64,000 nucleotides of DNA, taken from Shewanella cutis. Its GTDB lineage: Bacteria > Pseudomonadota > Gammaproteobacteria > Enterobacterales > Shewanellaceae. The stretch lies in assembly GCF_022410515.1 (NCBI RefSeq), contig NZ_JACSDI010000004.1, positions 124,001-188,000 on the forward strand, read 5' to 3'. Within the stretch, counting starts at the first letter, position 1. Every line of letters begins with the position of its first letter. Positions 1 to 8,995 of this stretch are shown here, piece by piece. The translations under genes and the position numbers were made by a program. Below the pieces are notes generated by a model. The model ran no database searches. It was not told the DNA's origin and worked only from the letters and a program-made list of their open reading frames with translations.

Positions 1-58
1 TAATGAAACGGAATTAGCAGAAGCGGCAATGAGGCTGGCACAGCTAGAAGTGGAATAA
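1..58 (+). CDS. C-terminal fragment of a gene entering from the left edge
   Basis: An open frame runs from the window edge to a TAA stop at 56-58, giving 18 residues that end in RLAQLEVE. It is short, helical in character and rich in Glu and Ala. I do not recognise the protein. It is followed directly by a hairpin that could end its transcript, which supports it being a real gene end. Confidence 0.45.
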   Translation, partial: NETELAEAAMRLAQLEVE

Positions 59-83
59 GCGGGCTAGGTAAGCCTAACCCGCT
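58..83 (+). terminator. possible terminator hairpin after the left-edge gene
   Basis: AGCGGGCTAGG and CCTAACCCGCT form an 11-bp stem with one G-T wobble and a 4-nt loop. No run of T follows, so intrinsic termination would be weak. It lies between the left-edge gene and the convergent acyltransferase and could serve either strand. Confidence 0.4.
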
Positions 84-126
84 ATCGACTCACTTACGTT
101 AGTGAAGCTGTATTCGTTAATCTGTA

Positions 127-1068
127 TTAGTGAAGCTGTGTGTGGGTGCTGGTGGCACTATCCGTTAGCTGCTGATGTTGCTGCAAGAGTGCAGCAATTT
201 GATCATCTTTCTCGGCCCAAACTTGGTTTAACCAACGTTGGAACTCGACGCGATATTCCGATTCTGAAAAGTAGCGACTGGCATCGACCTGTGGTACTGG
301 CAGAGCGCGCACGCGAACGATAATTTTGCGTACTTTGCCGTTCATTACCCCAAATAACACATCGTCTGGCGCATCGGGGTACACTAACGTCACATCCAGT
401 AGGTTGGTAAATTGCTCACCCATGGCGGAAAGTGTAAAGGCAATACCACCTGCTTTAGGCCGAAGTAAATGACGGTAAGGCGAACCCTGGCGCTGGCGTT
501 TATCTTCGGTAAAGCGGCTGCCCTCAACATAGTTGATAATTGATGTGGGCATGTTTTTAAACTTTTCGCAGGCTCGGCGAGTAGTGGCTAAATCTTTACC
601 CTTAAGTTTTGGATTTTTCTTGAGTTTTGCCGGGCTGGTTCTGTCCATAAAAGGCATGTCGAGCGCCCAGCAACCTAGGCCCATAATGGGGACATAGATC
701 AGCTCTTTTTTGAGGAAGAATTTCAACATGGGGATATGGTTACGCAGCAGGTAAGTCTGCGCAGCAATATCAAAGCCACTGAGGTGGTTACTGATCAGCA
801 AGTACCAACTGTTTTGATTCAGTGATTCAAGTCCTTCAACATCCCATTCGATTTTGGCAATCAAATACAAAATGCCGCCATTGCAGGTTGCCCACCCCCA
901 CATAAACCGGTTCATTAACGCCGTGACGGCATTACGCGCGCTTTGAACCGGCATCAACATTTTCACCAAACCACCGAGGCAGACCAAACTTCCCCAAAGG
1001 GCAGTATTAATGATCAGCAAGCTCAGACTGAGAATAAACAGTACTGGACTGGGGAGGAAATTCAACAT
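127..1068 (-). CDS. PlsC/YihG-like acyltransferase, paralog A
   Basis: 313-residue membrane acyltransferase of the lysophospholipid acyltransferase (PlsC) superfamily, which moves acyl groups from acyl-CoA or acyl-ACP to a lysophospholipid or similar acceptor. An N-terminal hydrophobic stretch (about residues 8-40) anchors it to the inner membrane. Block I is NHLSGFD (catalytic H95 and D100) and block III is VEGSRF. The tail after residue 290 is Gln/Thr-rich. It lies 7 bp downstream of a second acyltransferase of the same family on the same strand, so the two are probably one transcript. The closest Enterobacteria relative I recall is YihG. The real acceptor is unknown. Confidence 0.85.
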   Translation of the reverse strand: MLNFLPSPVLFILSLSLLIINTALWGSLVCLGGLVKMLMPVQSARNAVTALMNRFMWGWATCNGGILYLIAKIEWDVEGLESLNQNSWYLLISNHLSGFDIAAQTYLLRNHIPMLKFFLKKELIYVPIMGLGCWALDMPFMDRTSPAKLKKNPKLKGKDLATTRRACEKFKNMPTSIINYVEGSRFTEDKRQRQGSPYRHLLRPKAGGIAFTLSAMGEQFTNLLDVTLVYPDAPDDVLFGVMNGKVRKIIVRVRALPVPQVDASRYFSESEYRVEFQRWLNQVWAEKDDQIAALLQQHQQLTDSATSTHTQLH

Positions 1069-1075
1069 AGGAGCG

Positions 1076-1978
1076 TTACCTTACTTCTTTGTCTGCTTGG
1101 CTAGCGAGTTGGCTAATCACTTGATCTTTAGCGAGCCAAAGTTCGTTCAATTGTTCTTGGAAGCTAATTTTAAAATCGCGATCATTGATATAATCGCCAC
1201 GCATATCCGGCGAAATATCCGTCACTGTTATGTGTACTTTAACCTTTGGCAGCTTGCCTGTCAGGTAGTCCCAATAGCTTGGAACGCTATCTGGGTAGTA
1301 GATCGTGACATCCACTAATTTGTGGATTTGCTCTCCCATGGCCGATAGCGCAAAGGCCATACCGCCCGCTTTAGGTTTTAACAGATGCTGGAACTGTGAG
1401 TTTTGCTTTGTATGTTTGGCCTTGGTAAAGCGTGTTCCTTCGACAAAGTTCATCACGCTCACGGGCTTAGTTTTAAACTTTGCGCAGGCTTTACGGGTGA
1501 TTTCGATATCCTTGCCTTTGAGTTTCGGATTCTTTTTGAGCTGTGCCGTGCTATAGCGGCGCATAAAGGGGAAATCTAATGCCCACCATGCTAGCCCTAA
1601 CACGGGCACATAAATCAGTTCTTGTTTCAGGAAGAATTTCAAAAATGGGATACGGCGATTAAATACGCGCTGCAGGATCAAAATATCCACCCAAGATTGA
1701 TGATTCGCAATCACCATATACCATTCTTTGGTGGAGAATTGGGTCTCGCCCGACAGCTCAATGTGCACTGGGTGCAGCACACGTTCAATCACCCCATTGA
1801 CGCTTATCCAGGCGCTGGCGCAAAAGTCGAGAAAATAGCTTGTCGCCGTTCTTAGCACAGGCAAAGGAATAAGCTTAATCAAGCTACCCAGAACAATGGG
1901 CACAACCCAAAACAGCGTATTCACGACATAGCCTAAAAACGCTATGCACCCTTTTAATTGTGAAAACAAGGTCCCCAT
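1076..1978 (-). CDS. PlsC/YihG-like acyltransferase, paralog B
   Basis: 300-residue acyltransferase clearly homologous to its downstream neighbour, with shared blocks such as LKFFLK, ELIYVP and KLKGKD and the same overall length. Two hydrophobic segments lie within residues 10-40. Block I is NHQSWVD (H93, D98) and the substrate-binding block is VEGTRF. It is the promoter-proximal gene of the pair, so a tandem duplication followed by divergence is likely. The upstream 88 bases separate it from a MITE-like element. Role: probably membrane phospholipid acyl remodelling; the specific substrate cannot be read from sequence. Confidence 0.85.
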   Translation of the reverse strand: MGTLFSQLKGCIAFLGYVVNTLFWVVPIVLGSLIKLIPLPVLRTATSYFLDFCASAWISVNGVIERVLHPVHIELSGETQFSTKEWYMVIANHQSWVDILILQRVFNRRIPFLKFFLKQELIYVPVLGLAWWALDFPFMRRYSTAQLKKNPKLKGKDIEITRKACAKFKTKPVSVMNFVEGTRFTKAKHTKQNSQFQHLLKPKAGGMAFALSAMGEQIHKLVDVTIYYPDSVPSYWDYLTGKLPKVKVHITVTDISPDMRGDYINDRDFKISFQEQLNELWLAKDQVISQLASQADKEVR

Positions 1979-2067
1979 TCGTGCCCCCTGATAAAAATTG
2001 GAGGCCTATGTTACTCGGTGTCGGCGTTTGGCTCAATCTTACAGCAGCTGGTCGGGGCATTTGTTAA

Positions 2068-2330
2068 TACCAATCACATTAAATATCTAATCAGTTCAGA
2101 GCCTCACAGGCATCTCAATCCAAGGCGCATTGACGCAGAAATGGTTATTCCCTTTTAAGTCAATGTAACACGGGAGTGAGATGTTTGTGAGGCTCCCGAA
2201 GGGCGGGGTTGAACGTGCTTTATACTGCGTTTAAGGCTTTCGACAGAGCGCCACTATGCCTTCAAGCCTTCGCCTTGTCTAAAGCCCGTTTAGCTCCCGC
2301 TGAATGAACAGATATTTAATACGATTGGTA
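2068..2330. mobile_element. MITE-like element, copy 1 (263 bp)
   Basis: A non-coding 263-bp element bounded by inverted ends TACCAATC and GATTGGTA; the end similarity extends to about 21 bp with two mismatches. The flanks are TAA at 2065-2067 and TAA at 2331-2333, an apparent 3-bp target duplication. It carries two internal inverted repeats. It ends 14 bp before the comM stop codon, so it is part of the comM 3' region. Two more copies of identical length lie at 10840 and 42156. Confidence 0.85.
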
Positions 2331-2344
2331 TAACATTTCGAGCC

Positions 2345-3871
2345 TCAGTACTGTTGGGATAAACGGGCCAATAATTTATCCATAGCCCGATATCCCAAGG
2401 CTTGGGCGAGGTGACGCCTTTCGGTATTGGGGGCCTGTTCAAGGTCGGCAATGGTGCGGGCGACCCGTTGAATGCGGTGGAAGCTGCGCACGGATAATCC
2501 GAGTTTGACGACACTTTGTTCTAAAAAACTCAGATCGGTATCACTGAGGCCACTAAATTGCTTAAGTTGTTTACCTGATAGTTCGCTGTTAAGCACGCCC
2601 GCTCTGGCGAGTTGAATATCGCGGGCGCATTTTACTCGTTGGGCGATTTGATGGCTGGTTTCGCCTTGCGCCGACTGTTGGGTTAGGGTGCCAGCGGGGA
2701 GCTTAGGCACTTCGATAGTGAGATCAAATCTATCGATAAATGGGCCAGAGAGTCTGGCTAGATAACGCTGGATTTGGTCTGGTGTAGCTCTATTGGGGCC
2801 GTCGATATCGCCGCTCGGGCTGGGATTCATGGCGGCGATCAGTTGAAAGCGGCTTAAAAAGGTCAGTTTTGCCGCTGCGCGGGAGATCACCACTTCACCT
2901 GTCTCCATAGGTTCACGCAAACAGTCGAGCACTTTACGTGGAAATTCGGCGACTTCATCCAAAAACAATACTCCGCGATGGGCCAGTGAGATTTCGCCTG
3001 GCTTAGGAATGCTGCCGCCACCGACTAAGGAAATAGAGGAGCAAGTATGGTGCGGCGCACGAAATGGCCGCTTAAGAAAATCCTGAGGTTTGATATTGAT
3101 GCCCGCTACTGAATGAATTGCAGCGACTTCTAAGGCTTCTTCATAATTGAGTGTCGGTAATAGCGCCATCATGCGACTGGCTAACATAGTTTTGCCAGTA
3201 CCAGGCGGGCCTAACATCAATAGGTTATGGTTGCCGGCGGCAGCGATTTCAAGTGCTTGTTTAGCTTGGTATTGACCTATCACCTCGCTAAGGCAAGGTG
3301 CGGATTCCACTGGCTCATTCGAGATCCACTCGAGTTGTTGCTCCAGCATGGGGAGTGGCGCTTGTCCATGGAGAAACGCCGCTAAACTTTGCAAATGGGA
3401 ACCAAAGTAGACCTTGGGATAACCAACTAACTCGGCATCGTGGCGATTCTCGAGTGGCAGAATTAACTGATTATTATGGCGTTTAGCCGCAATGATCGCA
3501 GGCAGCAGTCCTTGGCAGTGGCGGATTTGCCCTGAGAGGGCAAGTTCGCCGACAAATTCGGTATCCTTAAGGCTCGTGGCGGGGATTTGCTCTGACGCGG
3601 CTAGAATGCCGATGGCGATAGGTAAATCGTAGCGGCCGCCCTGTTTGGGTAAATCTGCGGGGGCGAGATTGACGGTTATCCGGCGCATCGGAAACTCGAA
3701 TCCCGCATTGATCAGGGCACTGCGCACCCGCTCACGGGCTTCTTTGACTGAGGCTTCTGGCAAACCCACCAGATTAAAAGCTGGCAGCCCATTACTGAGA
3801 TGGACTTCAACCGTGACTTCGGGAGCTTCAACACCACAACTGGCTCGGGTATGTACACAGGCTATCGCCAT
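2345..3871 (-). CDS. comM: ComM/YifB-type AAA+ ATPase (Mg-chelatase-like)
   Basis: 508-residue AAA+ ATPase of the ComM (YifB) family, a hexameric branch-migration helicase that in naturally competent relatives extends integration of transforming DNA. The N-terminal domain (about 1-190) is the ComM type. Walker A is GPPGTGKT at 221-228, Walker B is VLFLDEVAEF, and the C-terminal Mg-chelatase-like lid follows. The frame extends two codons upstream to a TTG, but the ATG at 3871 has AAAGGA about 7 nt upstream and gives the usual start MAIACVHTRA. It stands alone, divergent from the DUF1963 gene, with a MITE-like element at its 3' end. Confidence 0.93.
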   Translation of the reverse strand: MAIACVHTRASCGVEAPEVTVEVHLSNGLPAFNLVGLPEASVKEARERVRSALINAGFEFPMRRITVNLAPADLPKQGGRYDLPIAIGILAASEQIPATSLKDTEFVGELALSGQIRHCQGLLPAIIAAKRHNNQLILPLENRHDAELVGYPKVYFGSHLQSLAAFLHGQAPLPMLEQQLEWISNEPVESAPCLSEVIGQYQAKQALEIAAAGNHNLLMLGPPGTGKTMLASRMMALLPTLNYEEALEVAAIHSVAGINIKPQDFLKRPFRAPHHTCSSISLVGGGSIPKPGEISLAHRGVLFLDEVAEFPRKVLDCLREPMETGEVVISRAAAKLTFLSRFQLIAAMNPSPSGDIDGPNRATPDQIQRYLARLSGPFIDRFDLTIEVPKLPAGTLTQQSAQGETSHQIAQRVKCARDIQLARAGVLNSELSGKQLKQFSGLSDTDLSFLEQSVVKLGLSVRSFHRIQRVARTIADLEQAPNTERRHLAQALGYRAMDKLLARLSQQY

Positions 3872-4087
3872 AAACAAATCCTTTTGTTGATCTTTTTGCG
3901 CTGAATTTGAGTGTAGCAGTAATTCGCCTAAGGGTTTTCAATTCATAGGATCGCTGCCCGCCTGCACCGCAAGCTGTTGACTCAGGCTTTAGCGTTAGCG
4001 TGATAGCCTCGGCAATTTGAGCTGTTAAGCGATAGCAAATATTTGATAGAAATGATAAAAAGCCAATATTGGAGTCGTGAGGTAAAT

Positions 4088-5206
4088 ATGGATATGTTGT
4101 TAGCAGAAAATTCCCCCATTCGTCAGCAGCTGCTCGAGCAAAAGTTGGCGCAGTTTAAAGACCCGCATCTTGCCCATACGCTTTCGGCATTTATTCGCAG
4201 TAGTGTCGATCTCTATCCCTGTGCAATCGAGGACTATGCCCAATTAGGTAATAGCCGACTGGGTGGATTGCCGGATTTGCCTATAGGCATGGATTATCCA
4301 GTGACCTTGGTCGGAAGGGAGGAAATGTTGGATGCTTACGCTGAGGAATTCGACCATACACGCGAGTATATCGAGGAGCATTATTGTTGGTCGCAAGATT
4401 CGGACTGGGACGAGGCGGCGCAGGCCTTTCGTGTACCCATGCAATTTATCGCGCAGATCAATTGTAGCGAACTGAAGGCGTTACAATCCTACTTGCCCCG
4501 AGAAGGGCGATTGTTGTTCTTTTTGGAGCGCTGGCGATTCTCAGAAATGCTTCGCGGCCATGTCTATTATGTCGCTGAAGATCAGCAACTGAACTCTGGG
4601 AAAGCGATTGCTGAACCTAAATTCGACGATGCTGTATGTGGAAACTATGAGTATGAGGCGGCTTATCAACTTCAGGGAATTGCCAGCATTAAGATGATAG
4701 CCCCTGACATGATTAATAGTGACAACCCGCATTTAGTAAAGTTAGCCAAGGCACGTTTACAAGCGCTACCAGAACCGCAACAAGCTATGGTGCTGGATGC
4801 CCTAGCGGTTGTGGATGATGAATTGGCTCCAGAGTGGCAAGATCAGCTCTATTTCTTTGATCTGATGAAAATGAATAAACACGGGTTAATCCCCGGTCAG
4901 ATTCTCACTCAAGCGCAGTGGGCGGCACTACCTGAATGGCAGTCATCCAACGTGCAGGAATTGCTCGTTCCCGAGCAGCCGCTGCCTTATTTCGATGGGA
5001 TAGCCAGTATTAATGGCCATGGTGATAGCCGCTATAAAGCCCCTGAGCTTCACGCCGCGGCTGAATTAGGCGGTAATGCCGAAGATTATCTAGTGCTGCT
5101 TAAAGTCGTCTACAGTGAGCATTCTATGCAATTGAATTTTATTATCCACCGAGACGATCTCGCATCGGGTAAATTCGAGCGCATTTACTGCATTTATGAT
5201 TATTAG
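4088..5206 (+). CDS. YwqG-like DUF1963 protein
   Basis: 372-residue soluble protein with features of the DUF1963 (YwqG) family: RLGGLPDLP near residue 56, FIAQINCSEL, and LPREGRLLFFLE. No signal peptide or membrane segment is seen. The family has no firmly known reaction. The frame extends 15 codons upstream, but the ATG at 4088 follows GTGAGGT at a suitable distance, so I start there. It is convergent with the response regulator; a shared hairpin at 5214-5237 separates them. It appears monocistronic. Confidence 0.8.
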   Translation: MDMLLAENSPIRQQLLEQKLAQFKDPHLAHTLSAFIRSSVDLYPCAIEDYAQLGNSRLGGLPDLPIGMDYPVTLVGREEMLDAYAEEFDHTREYIEEHYCWSQDSDWDEAAQAFRVPMQFIAQINCSELKALQSYLPREGRLLFFLERWRFSEMLRGHVYYVAEDQQLNSGKAIAEPKFDDAVCGNYEYEAAYQLQGIASIKMIAPDMINSDNPHLVKLAKARLQALPEPQQAMVLDALAVVDDELAPEWQDQLYFFDLMKMNKHGLIPGQILTQAQWAALPEWQSSNVQELLVPEQPLPYFDGIASINGHGDSRYKAPELHAAAELGGNAEDYLVLLKVVYSEHSMQLNFIIHRDDLASGKFERIYCIYDY

Positions 5207-5213
5207 TTCATTT

Positions 5214-5240
5214 AAAGGTTGGCTACAGCCAACCTTTTTG
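5214..5240. terminator. bidirectional terminator overlapping the response regulator stop
   Basis: AAAGGTTGGC and GCCAACCTTT form a 10-bp perfect stem with a 4-nt loop, with TT on the + side and AAAT on the other. It can stop both the DUF1963 gene and the convergent response regulator. The last codons and stop (5223-5225) of the regulator lie inside the stem. Confidence 0.8.
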
Positions 5241-5819
5241 CTTGGCGATACGGGCGGCATCAATTCGGTTGCTCGCATTGAGTTTGGCGATGGCCTCGGA
5301 TAAATAGTTACGAACAGTGCCTTCGGCAATAAACAGCATCTCGGCAATTTCGGCGGTAGATTTGCCTTCGCTGGCAAAGCGTAAGGCGCGGCGTTCTTTA
5401 TCATTGAGGGGATCGATATCACCAATTGCCATCATGGCAAGCTCAGGATCGATAACGCGTTTACCCGCCATCACTTGTTGAATTGAACTGACGAGGGTTT
5501 CCGAGGGCGCATCTTTTAGCAAAAATCCACCGACACCCGCTTCGATAGCGCGTTTAATGTAACCTGCGCGGCCAAAAGTAGTGATCACCACCACTTTGGT
5601 TTGGCTATGTTGCTCCTTTAGCCAAGCGGCTAGCTCTAGGCCGGTCCGTCCCGGCATTTCAATATCCGTCAGTAGCAGGTCAAAATGTTGTTGTTTGAGA
5701 AGGGTTAACGCTTCGTCGCCATCGCTGGCTTGAGTAATGGTAAAACCGCCAGCAAGGGTTAGCAGTGCCGCTAGTGCGCCGCGCACCATGGCTTGATCTT
5801 CTGCCAATAGAATCTTCAT
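5223..5819 (-). CDS. NarL/DesR-type response regulator
   Basis: 198-residue response regulator. The receiver domain (1-120) has the acidic pocket LLAED and phosphoacceptor D52 in LLLTDIEMPG. The LuxR-type HTH (about 135-198) contains EGKSTAEIAEMLFIAEGTVRNYLSEAIAKL as its helix-turn-helix region. The ATG overlaps the stop of the upstream kinase gene by one base (TAATG), so the two are translationally coupled and almost certainly a cognate pair. It resembles DesR, which controls membrane fluidity genes in Bacillus, but the signal here is unknown. Confidence 0.92.
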   Translation of the reverse strand: MKILLAEDQAMVRGALAALLTLAGGFTITQASDGDEALTLLKQQHFDLLLTDIEMPGRTGLELAAWLKEQHSQTKVVVITTFGRAGYIKRAIEAGVGGFLLKDAPSETLVSSIQQVMAGKRVIDPELAMMAIGDIDPLNDKERRALRFASEGKSTAEIAEMLFIAEGTVRNYLSEAIAKLNASNRIDAARIAKQKGWL

Positions 5820-6898
5820 TAAACGGTTGCTCCCTGCAGAGGTAAACTGACGGTAAAGGTATATCCCTGCTCAAGATTATAACTGAAATGACCTCCGAGG
5901 CTATCGAGACGCTCACGGATCCCTGTTAGGCCATTACCCTCGATAAAGGGGCTTGCTGAGGCATTATCTTTGACTTCAACAAAGAGCGTATTCGCCTGCT
6001 CGCGAAACGTGATACTGCATTGGCTGGCGCTGCTGTGGCGCAAAATATTATTTACAAGCTCGGTCAAAATGAGTCCGAGCTGGCTTTCTGCTCTGGCGGG
6101 CAGTTTTGGTAATTCCCCAATCAGCTCCACATAGATGCCTTTATCCCGGAGTGAATGACATAGCTGAGTGATGCAACTTGCTAAGCCTTTGTGTTTATAG
6201 TCTGAGACGGTATGCCTTATTTGGCTCAAGCTTTCCCGCGCGATTTGTCCTAGCTCTTGTAGTTGAGTCGTTGCAAGTTGATATTCTTGTTTCGTCAGTA
6301 GTTTTTCGGCCAATTCAGCCTTTAGAGCAATCGATGACAAACTGTGCCCCATAATATCGTGCAAGTCTCTGGCGATACGCTCCCGTTCAACCATAGTGGC
6401 TAAGGTGCTGATTTCCTGAGCACTTTGTAGTTCCTTCAATCTATGCTGGTAACGTCTTCGCTCTGCTTTACCGAGCATGCCAACCCCTAATATTAAGGCT
6501 GAGCCGTACATTGGAAAATAGTAGCTATTGAATTGACTAACATAGTTGAGCAAGAACATTGTAATTAGTATCCCGAGCCAGCATAACAGGCTAACTCTAA
6601 AGGAATAAAAGAAACCAATAAAGAAACTGGCAAAGGTAAAGAATGAGATGGACCCGGGATTAATAGGGGTAATGGCTATAGCAAGTACTAACATGCCGAT
6701 AATAGGCCGATAGGCGCTACGAAAATTACTGCGATAGGTCCAGAAATAGCAGTAAATAAAGGGAGCCAGCACGGCTAAAATTAAGATAATTTGCCAGCTA
6801 GGATAAGGCTTAATAAACAGCGGGATCAGATAAAACACGAGATTTATCAAGTAGACCCATGCGAGCTTGCGTTCCAATTGTAGGGGGGTGTTTGTCAT
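5819..6898 (-). CDS. DesK-like sensor histidine kinase
   Basis: 359-residue HisKA_3-type kinase. About five hydrophobic membrane segments fill residues 12-140. The phosphorylated His is H180 in ERERIARDLHDIMGHS, followed by a HATPase domain with NILRHSSASQ (N box) and GNGLTGIRERL (G box). The frame continues upstream to a TTG at 6961 with no good ribosome binding site; the ATG at 6898 (MTNTPLQL) has AGGCGA upstream and is preferred. It sits between a periplasmic protein gene and its regulator, suggesting a three-gene signalling operon. Confidence 0.9.
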   Translation of the reverse strand: MTNTPLQLERKLAWVYLINLVFYLIPLFIKPYPSWQIILILAVLAPFIYCYFWTYRSNFRSAYRPIIGMLVLAIAITPINPGSISFFTFASFFIGFFYSFRVSLLCWLGILITMFLLNYVSQFNSYYFPMYGSALILGVGMLGKAERRRYQHRLKELQSAQEISTLATMVERERIARDLHDIMGHSLSSIALKAELAEKLLTKQEYQLATTQLQELGQIARESLSQIRHTVSDYKHKGLASCITQLCHSLRDKGIYVELIGELPKLPARAESQLGLILTELVNNILRHSSASQCSITFREQANTLFVEVKDNASASPFIEGNGLTGIRERLDSLGGHFSYNLEQGYTFTVSLPLQGATV

Positions 6899-6985
6899 AT
6901 CGCTTCGCCTTAGATCCTTTTGTGGCTGCTGATAGCGGGATTGGCAGCAAAATTGTGCCAATCCGCTGTTCAGGTCGCTTCGCGG

Positions 6986-7690
6986 TTATTTTGCACTTAT
7001 TTGCTGATTTTGTTGAAGTAAAAACTTAGCCCAACCATAATCTTTTTCCACTTGCAGCGCCTGTTGCCAATCTTCGATAGCCCCCTGTGCGTCACCTAAC
7101 TCCTGTTTTGCGAGTCCGCGCCAAGTGTAAGCCTCTGACTCACCCCAGCAAATAGTGTCACAGGGCTGGGCAAAGCGCTCAATAGCGGTACTGGCCAGTG
7201 TTTTAGCATTTTGCATGCTGCCACCAAACATGACGGGAGTGTTATAGGCGGCAATAGCCTTAATTAATGCAACGCGAGGATTTTGTGGCTCGAGTTGTTC
7301 GGCGCTGGCAATGGCTTTGGCAGATTTTCTGCCAAGTGTGGCTCCCTTACTACTGTCTAAGGCGATTTGCATGCCATAAACGGATGATAAAAGTGCAAGG
7401 GATTCGGCATCGGCTTGGCTGTTGGTTAAGGTTTCTAAGCTTGCTTGAGCCGAGGCTAAGGCATTCTCTGCCATTGTTTTTTGTCCCATCACATTAGCGC
7501 TGATGGCTAAGCGATAGTTAGCATAAGCTGCCTCGTAATCTTGAGTGACAGTGCTGAGCTGTTGCAATTTATCAATATTCAGCGTGTTAGCCGCTTTGTC
7601 TACTTCAGCGATATTGGAGCTTGAGTTCGAAGCCGCGAACGCAGGCGTGCAGGCGAGAGTAAGGCTTGATAACAGTAAAAGTGTTTTCAT
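6986..7690 (-). CDS. exported TPR-like repeat protein
   Basis: 234 residues with a clear signal peptide (MKTLLLLSSLTLACTPAFA, cleavage after AFA) and an alpha-helical body of short repeats rich in Ala and Leu (for example NYRLAISANVMGQKTMAENA and TWRGLAKQELGDAQGAIEDW), typical of TPR/Sel1-like scaffolds. The Cys near the cleavage site does not fit a lipobox, so it should be soluble periplasmic. It is the first gene upstream of the DesK-like kinase (87-bp gap). It may modulate the kinase or be part of the response. No enzymatic motif is seen. Confidence 0.75.
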   Translation of the reverse strand: MKTLLLLSSLTLACTPAFAASNSSSNIAEVDKAANTLNIDKLQQLSTVTQDYEAAYANYRLAISANVMGQKTMAENALASAQASLETLTNSQADAESLALLSSVYGMQIALDSSKGATLGRKSAKAIASAEQLEPQNPRVALIKAIAAYNTPVMFGGSMQNAKTLASTAIERFAQPCDTICWGESEAYTWRGLAKQELGDAQGAIEDWQQALQVEKDYGWAKFLLQQNQQISAK

Positions 7691-7814
7691 GGTATTTCCT
7701 TATTGAAGTGATAACCCATTGCTTGGGGACGGCTTCATTATCAGAAATACCTTGGTCTGAGTGCAGGCACAAAGGTCATCAATAGTGCATGACAAATGTC
7801 ATGTCTTAACCCTA

Positions 7815-7845
7815 AAAGCAAAACACCGGAGTGGCTCCGGTGTTT
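7815..7845 (-). terminator. terminator of the exchanger gene
   Basis: AAACACCGGAG and CTCCGGTGTTT (7821-7845) form an 11-bp perfect stem with a 3-nt loop. Read on the - strand it is followed by a T-rich tract (TTTTGCTTTT), as expected for an intrinsic terminator of the gene that ends at 7876. Confidence 0.85.
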
Positions 7846-7875
7846 AGTCAGCTTAGATAATAAATGCTTAAATCG

Positions 7876-8826
7876 TTAGACTACCGCTTGGGTGCTGGCT
7901 TGGTTTACAAGGTAAATCAAATAGCCAAGATAGGCGATAAGCAGTGTGGCACCTTCACGGCGGCCAATACGTAGCCCTGTCCACGCGAAGGGTAAAATAA
8001 CGACGGCTAACGCGAGCATGACGATAAAGTCTAAGGATTGGAAACCAAGACCAGATACAGGATAAACGACGGCGGTCACGCCAAGAATACCTAATATATT
8101 GAATATGTTAGAACCAACAATGTTGCCTATTGCAATATCACTTTGGCCTTTGAGTGCCGCTAAAACTGAAGTCACTAGCTCTGGCATGCTGGTACCGATA
8201 GCGACAATAGTCAGGCCGATAATGACTTCACTCACACCAAACACTTTGGCTAAATCAACCGCGCCATTCACAAATAAAATGCCACCGCCGACAAGCATAC
8301 TGATACCGACAGCAATAAATAGCAGCGATAATAAAGGATTCTTGGGTCCTTCTTCGATAACCTCACCATCAGCATCGTTAGTGTTTTTAGCGCTGAAATA
8401 GCTGAAAACTAAGTAGCCCAGCATGAATGATAATAAAATCACCCCATCAATCAGGCTGAGTTCGCCATCTAACAGCAAACCCCAAAACAGCATTGATGCC
8501 AAGATCATGATAGGAATATCACGCTTAACCATTTCTGATTTGACTTCGATAGGACGTATTAACGCGGTGATCCCGAGGATCAGGCCGATGTTGACAATGT
8601 TGGAGCCAATGACGTTCCCAAGAGAGATACCACTGTTGCCAGCAAGAGCCGCTTTAACGCTGACCGCAAGCTCTGGGGCGCTGGTGCCAAAGGCGACAAT
8701 GGTTAAGCCAATCACTAGGGGAGTTATGCCTAAACGCAGCGCAATTGTGGTTGCTCCGCGAACTAAGGCTTCTGCGCCCAGGGTTAAAATAATAAAGCCG
8801 CCGATAATTGAAAGTGCAATAAGCAT
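7876..8826 (-). CDS. CaxA/YrbG-type Na+/Ca2+ exchanger
   Basis: 316-residue inner-membrane cation exchanger of the CaCA superfamily. It has the two characteristic inverted repeats: the first contains AFGTSAPELAVS and GNVIGSNIVNIGLILG, the second AIGTSMPELVTS and GNIVGSNIFNILGILG. The Glu residues in the GTSxPE motifs are the cation ligands in this family. About ten membrane helices are expected, with a central acidic loop (NDADGEVIEEG). It exports Ca2+ in exchange for Na+ or H+. It has its own terminator and no close co-directional partner. Confidence 0.9.
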   Translation of the reverse strand: MLIALSIIGGFIILTLGAEALVRGATTIALRLGITPLVIGLTIVAFGTSAPELAVSVKAALAGNSGISLGNVIGSNIVNIGLILGITALIRPIEVKSEMVKRDIPIMILASMLFWGLLLDGELSLIDGVILLSFMLGYLVFSYFSAKNTNDADGEVIEEGPKNPLLSLLFIAVGISMLVGGGILFVNGAVDLAKVFGVSEVIIGLTIVAIGTSMPELVTSVLAALKGQSDIAIGNIVGSNIFNILGILGVTAVVYPVSGLGFQSLDFIVMLALAVVILPFAWTGLRIGRREGATLLIAYLGYLIYLVNQASTQAVV

Positions 8827-8934
8827 TTTGGACTCTGTTAAACCTGATTGATTGAATTAATTTAAGGTGTATCACCTTACGCCGATAGGCGCACATGATA
8901 CGTGTTTTTAATCTGCTTTGACAGAATATGTCAT

Positions 8935-8960
8935 AAAAAAGCACACCTCAAGGATGTGCC
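8935..8960 (-). terminator. terminator of the acyl-CoA ligase gene
   Basis: On the - strand the sequence forms a hairpin from GGCACATCC and GGTGTGC (one unpaired position) and is followed by six T residues (8935-8940 as A on the + strand). It lies 35 bp past the stop of the ligase gene. Confidence 0.8.
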
Positions 8961-8995
8961 TCAGCCGTTTGAATACTCACATGGATTTTCAACGG

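Noticed and set aside
1010..1318. Plus-strand open frames opposite the acyltransferase genes and many similar overlapping frames
   Set aside because: They are antisense shadows with no ribosome binding site and no recognisable protein features; the real genes on the other strand have complete family motifs.
2068..2330. A structured RNA gene or riboswitch instead of a mobile element
   Set aside because: Three same-length copies with terminal inverted repeats and duplicated flanks, in different contexts, fit a MITE-like element better.
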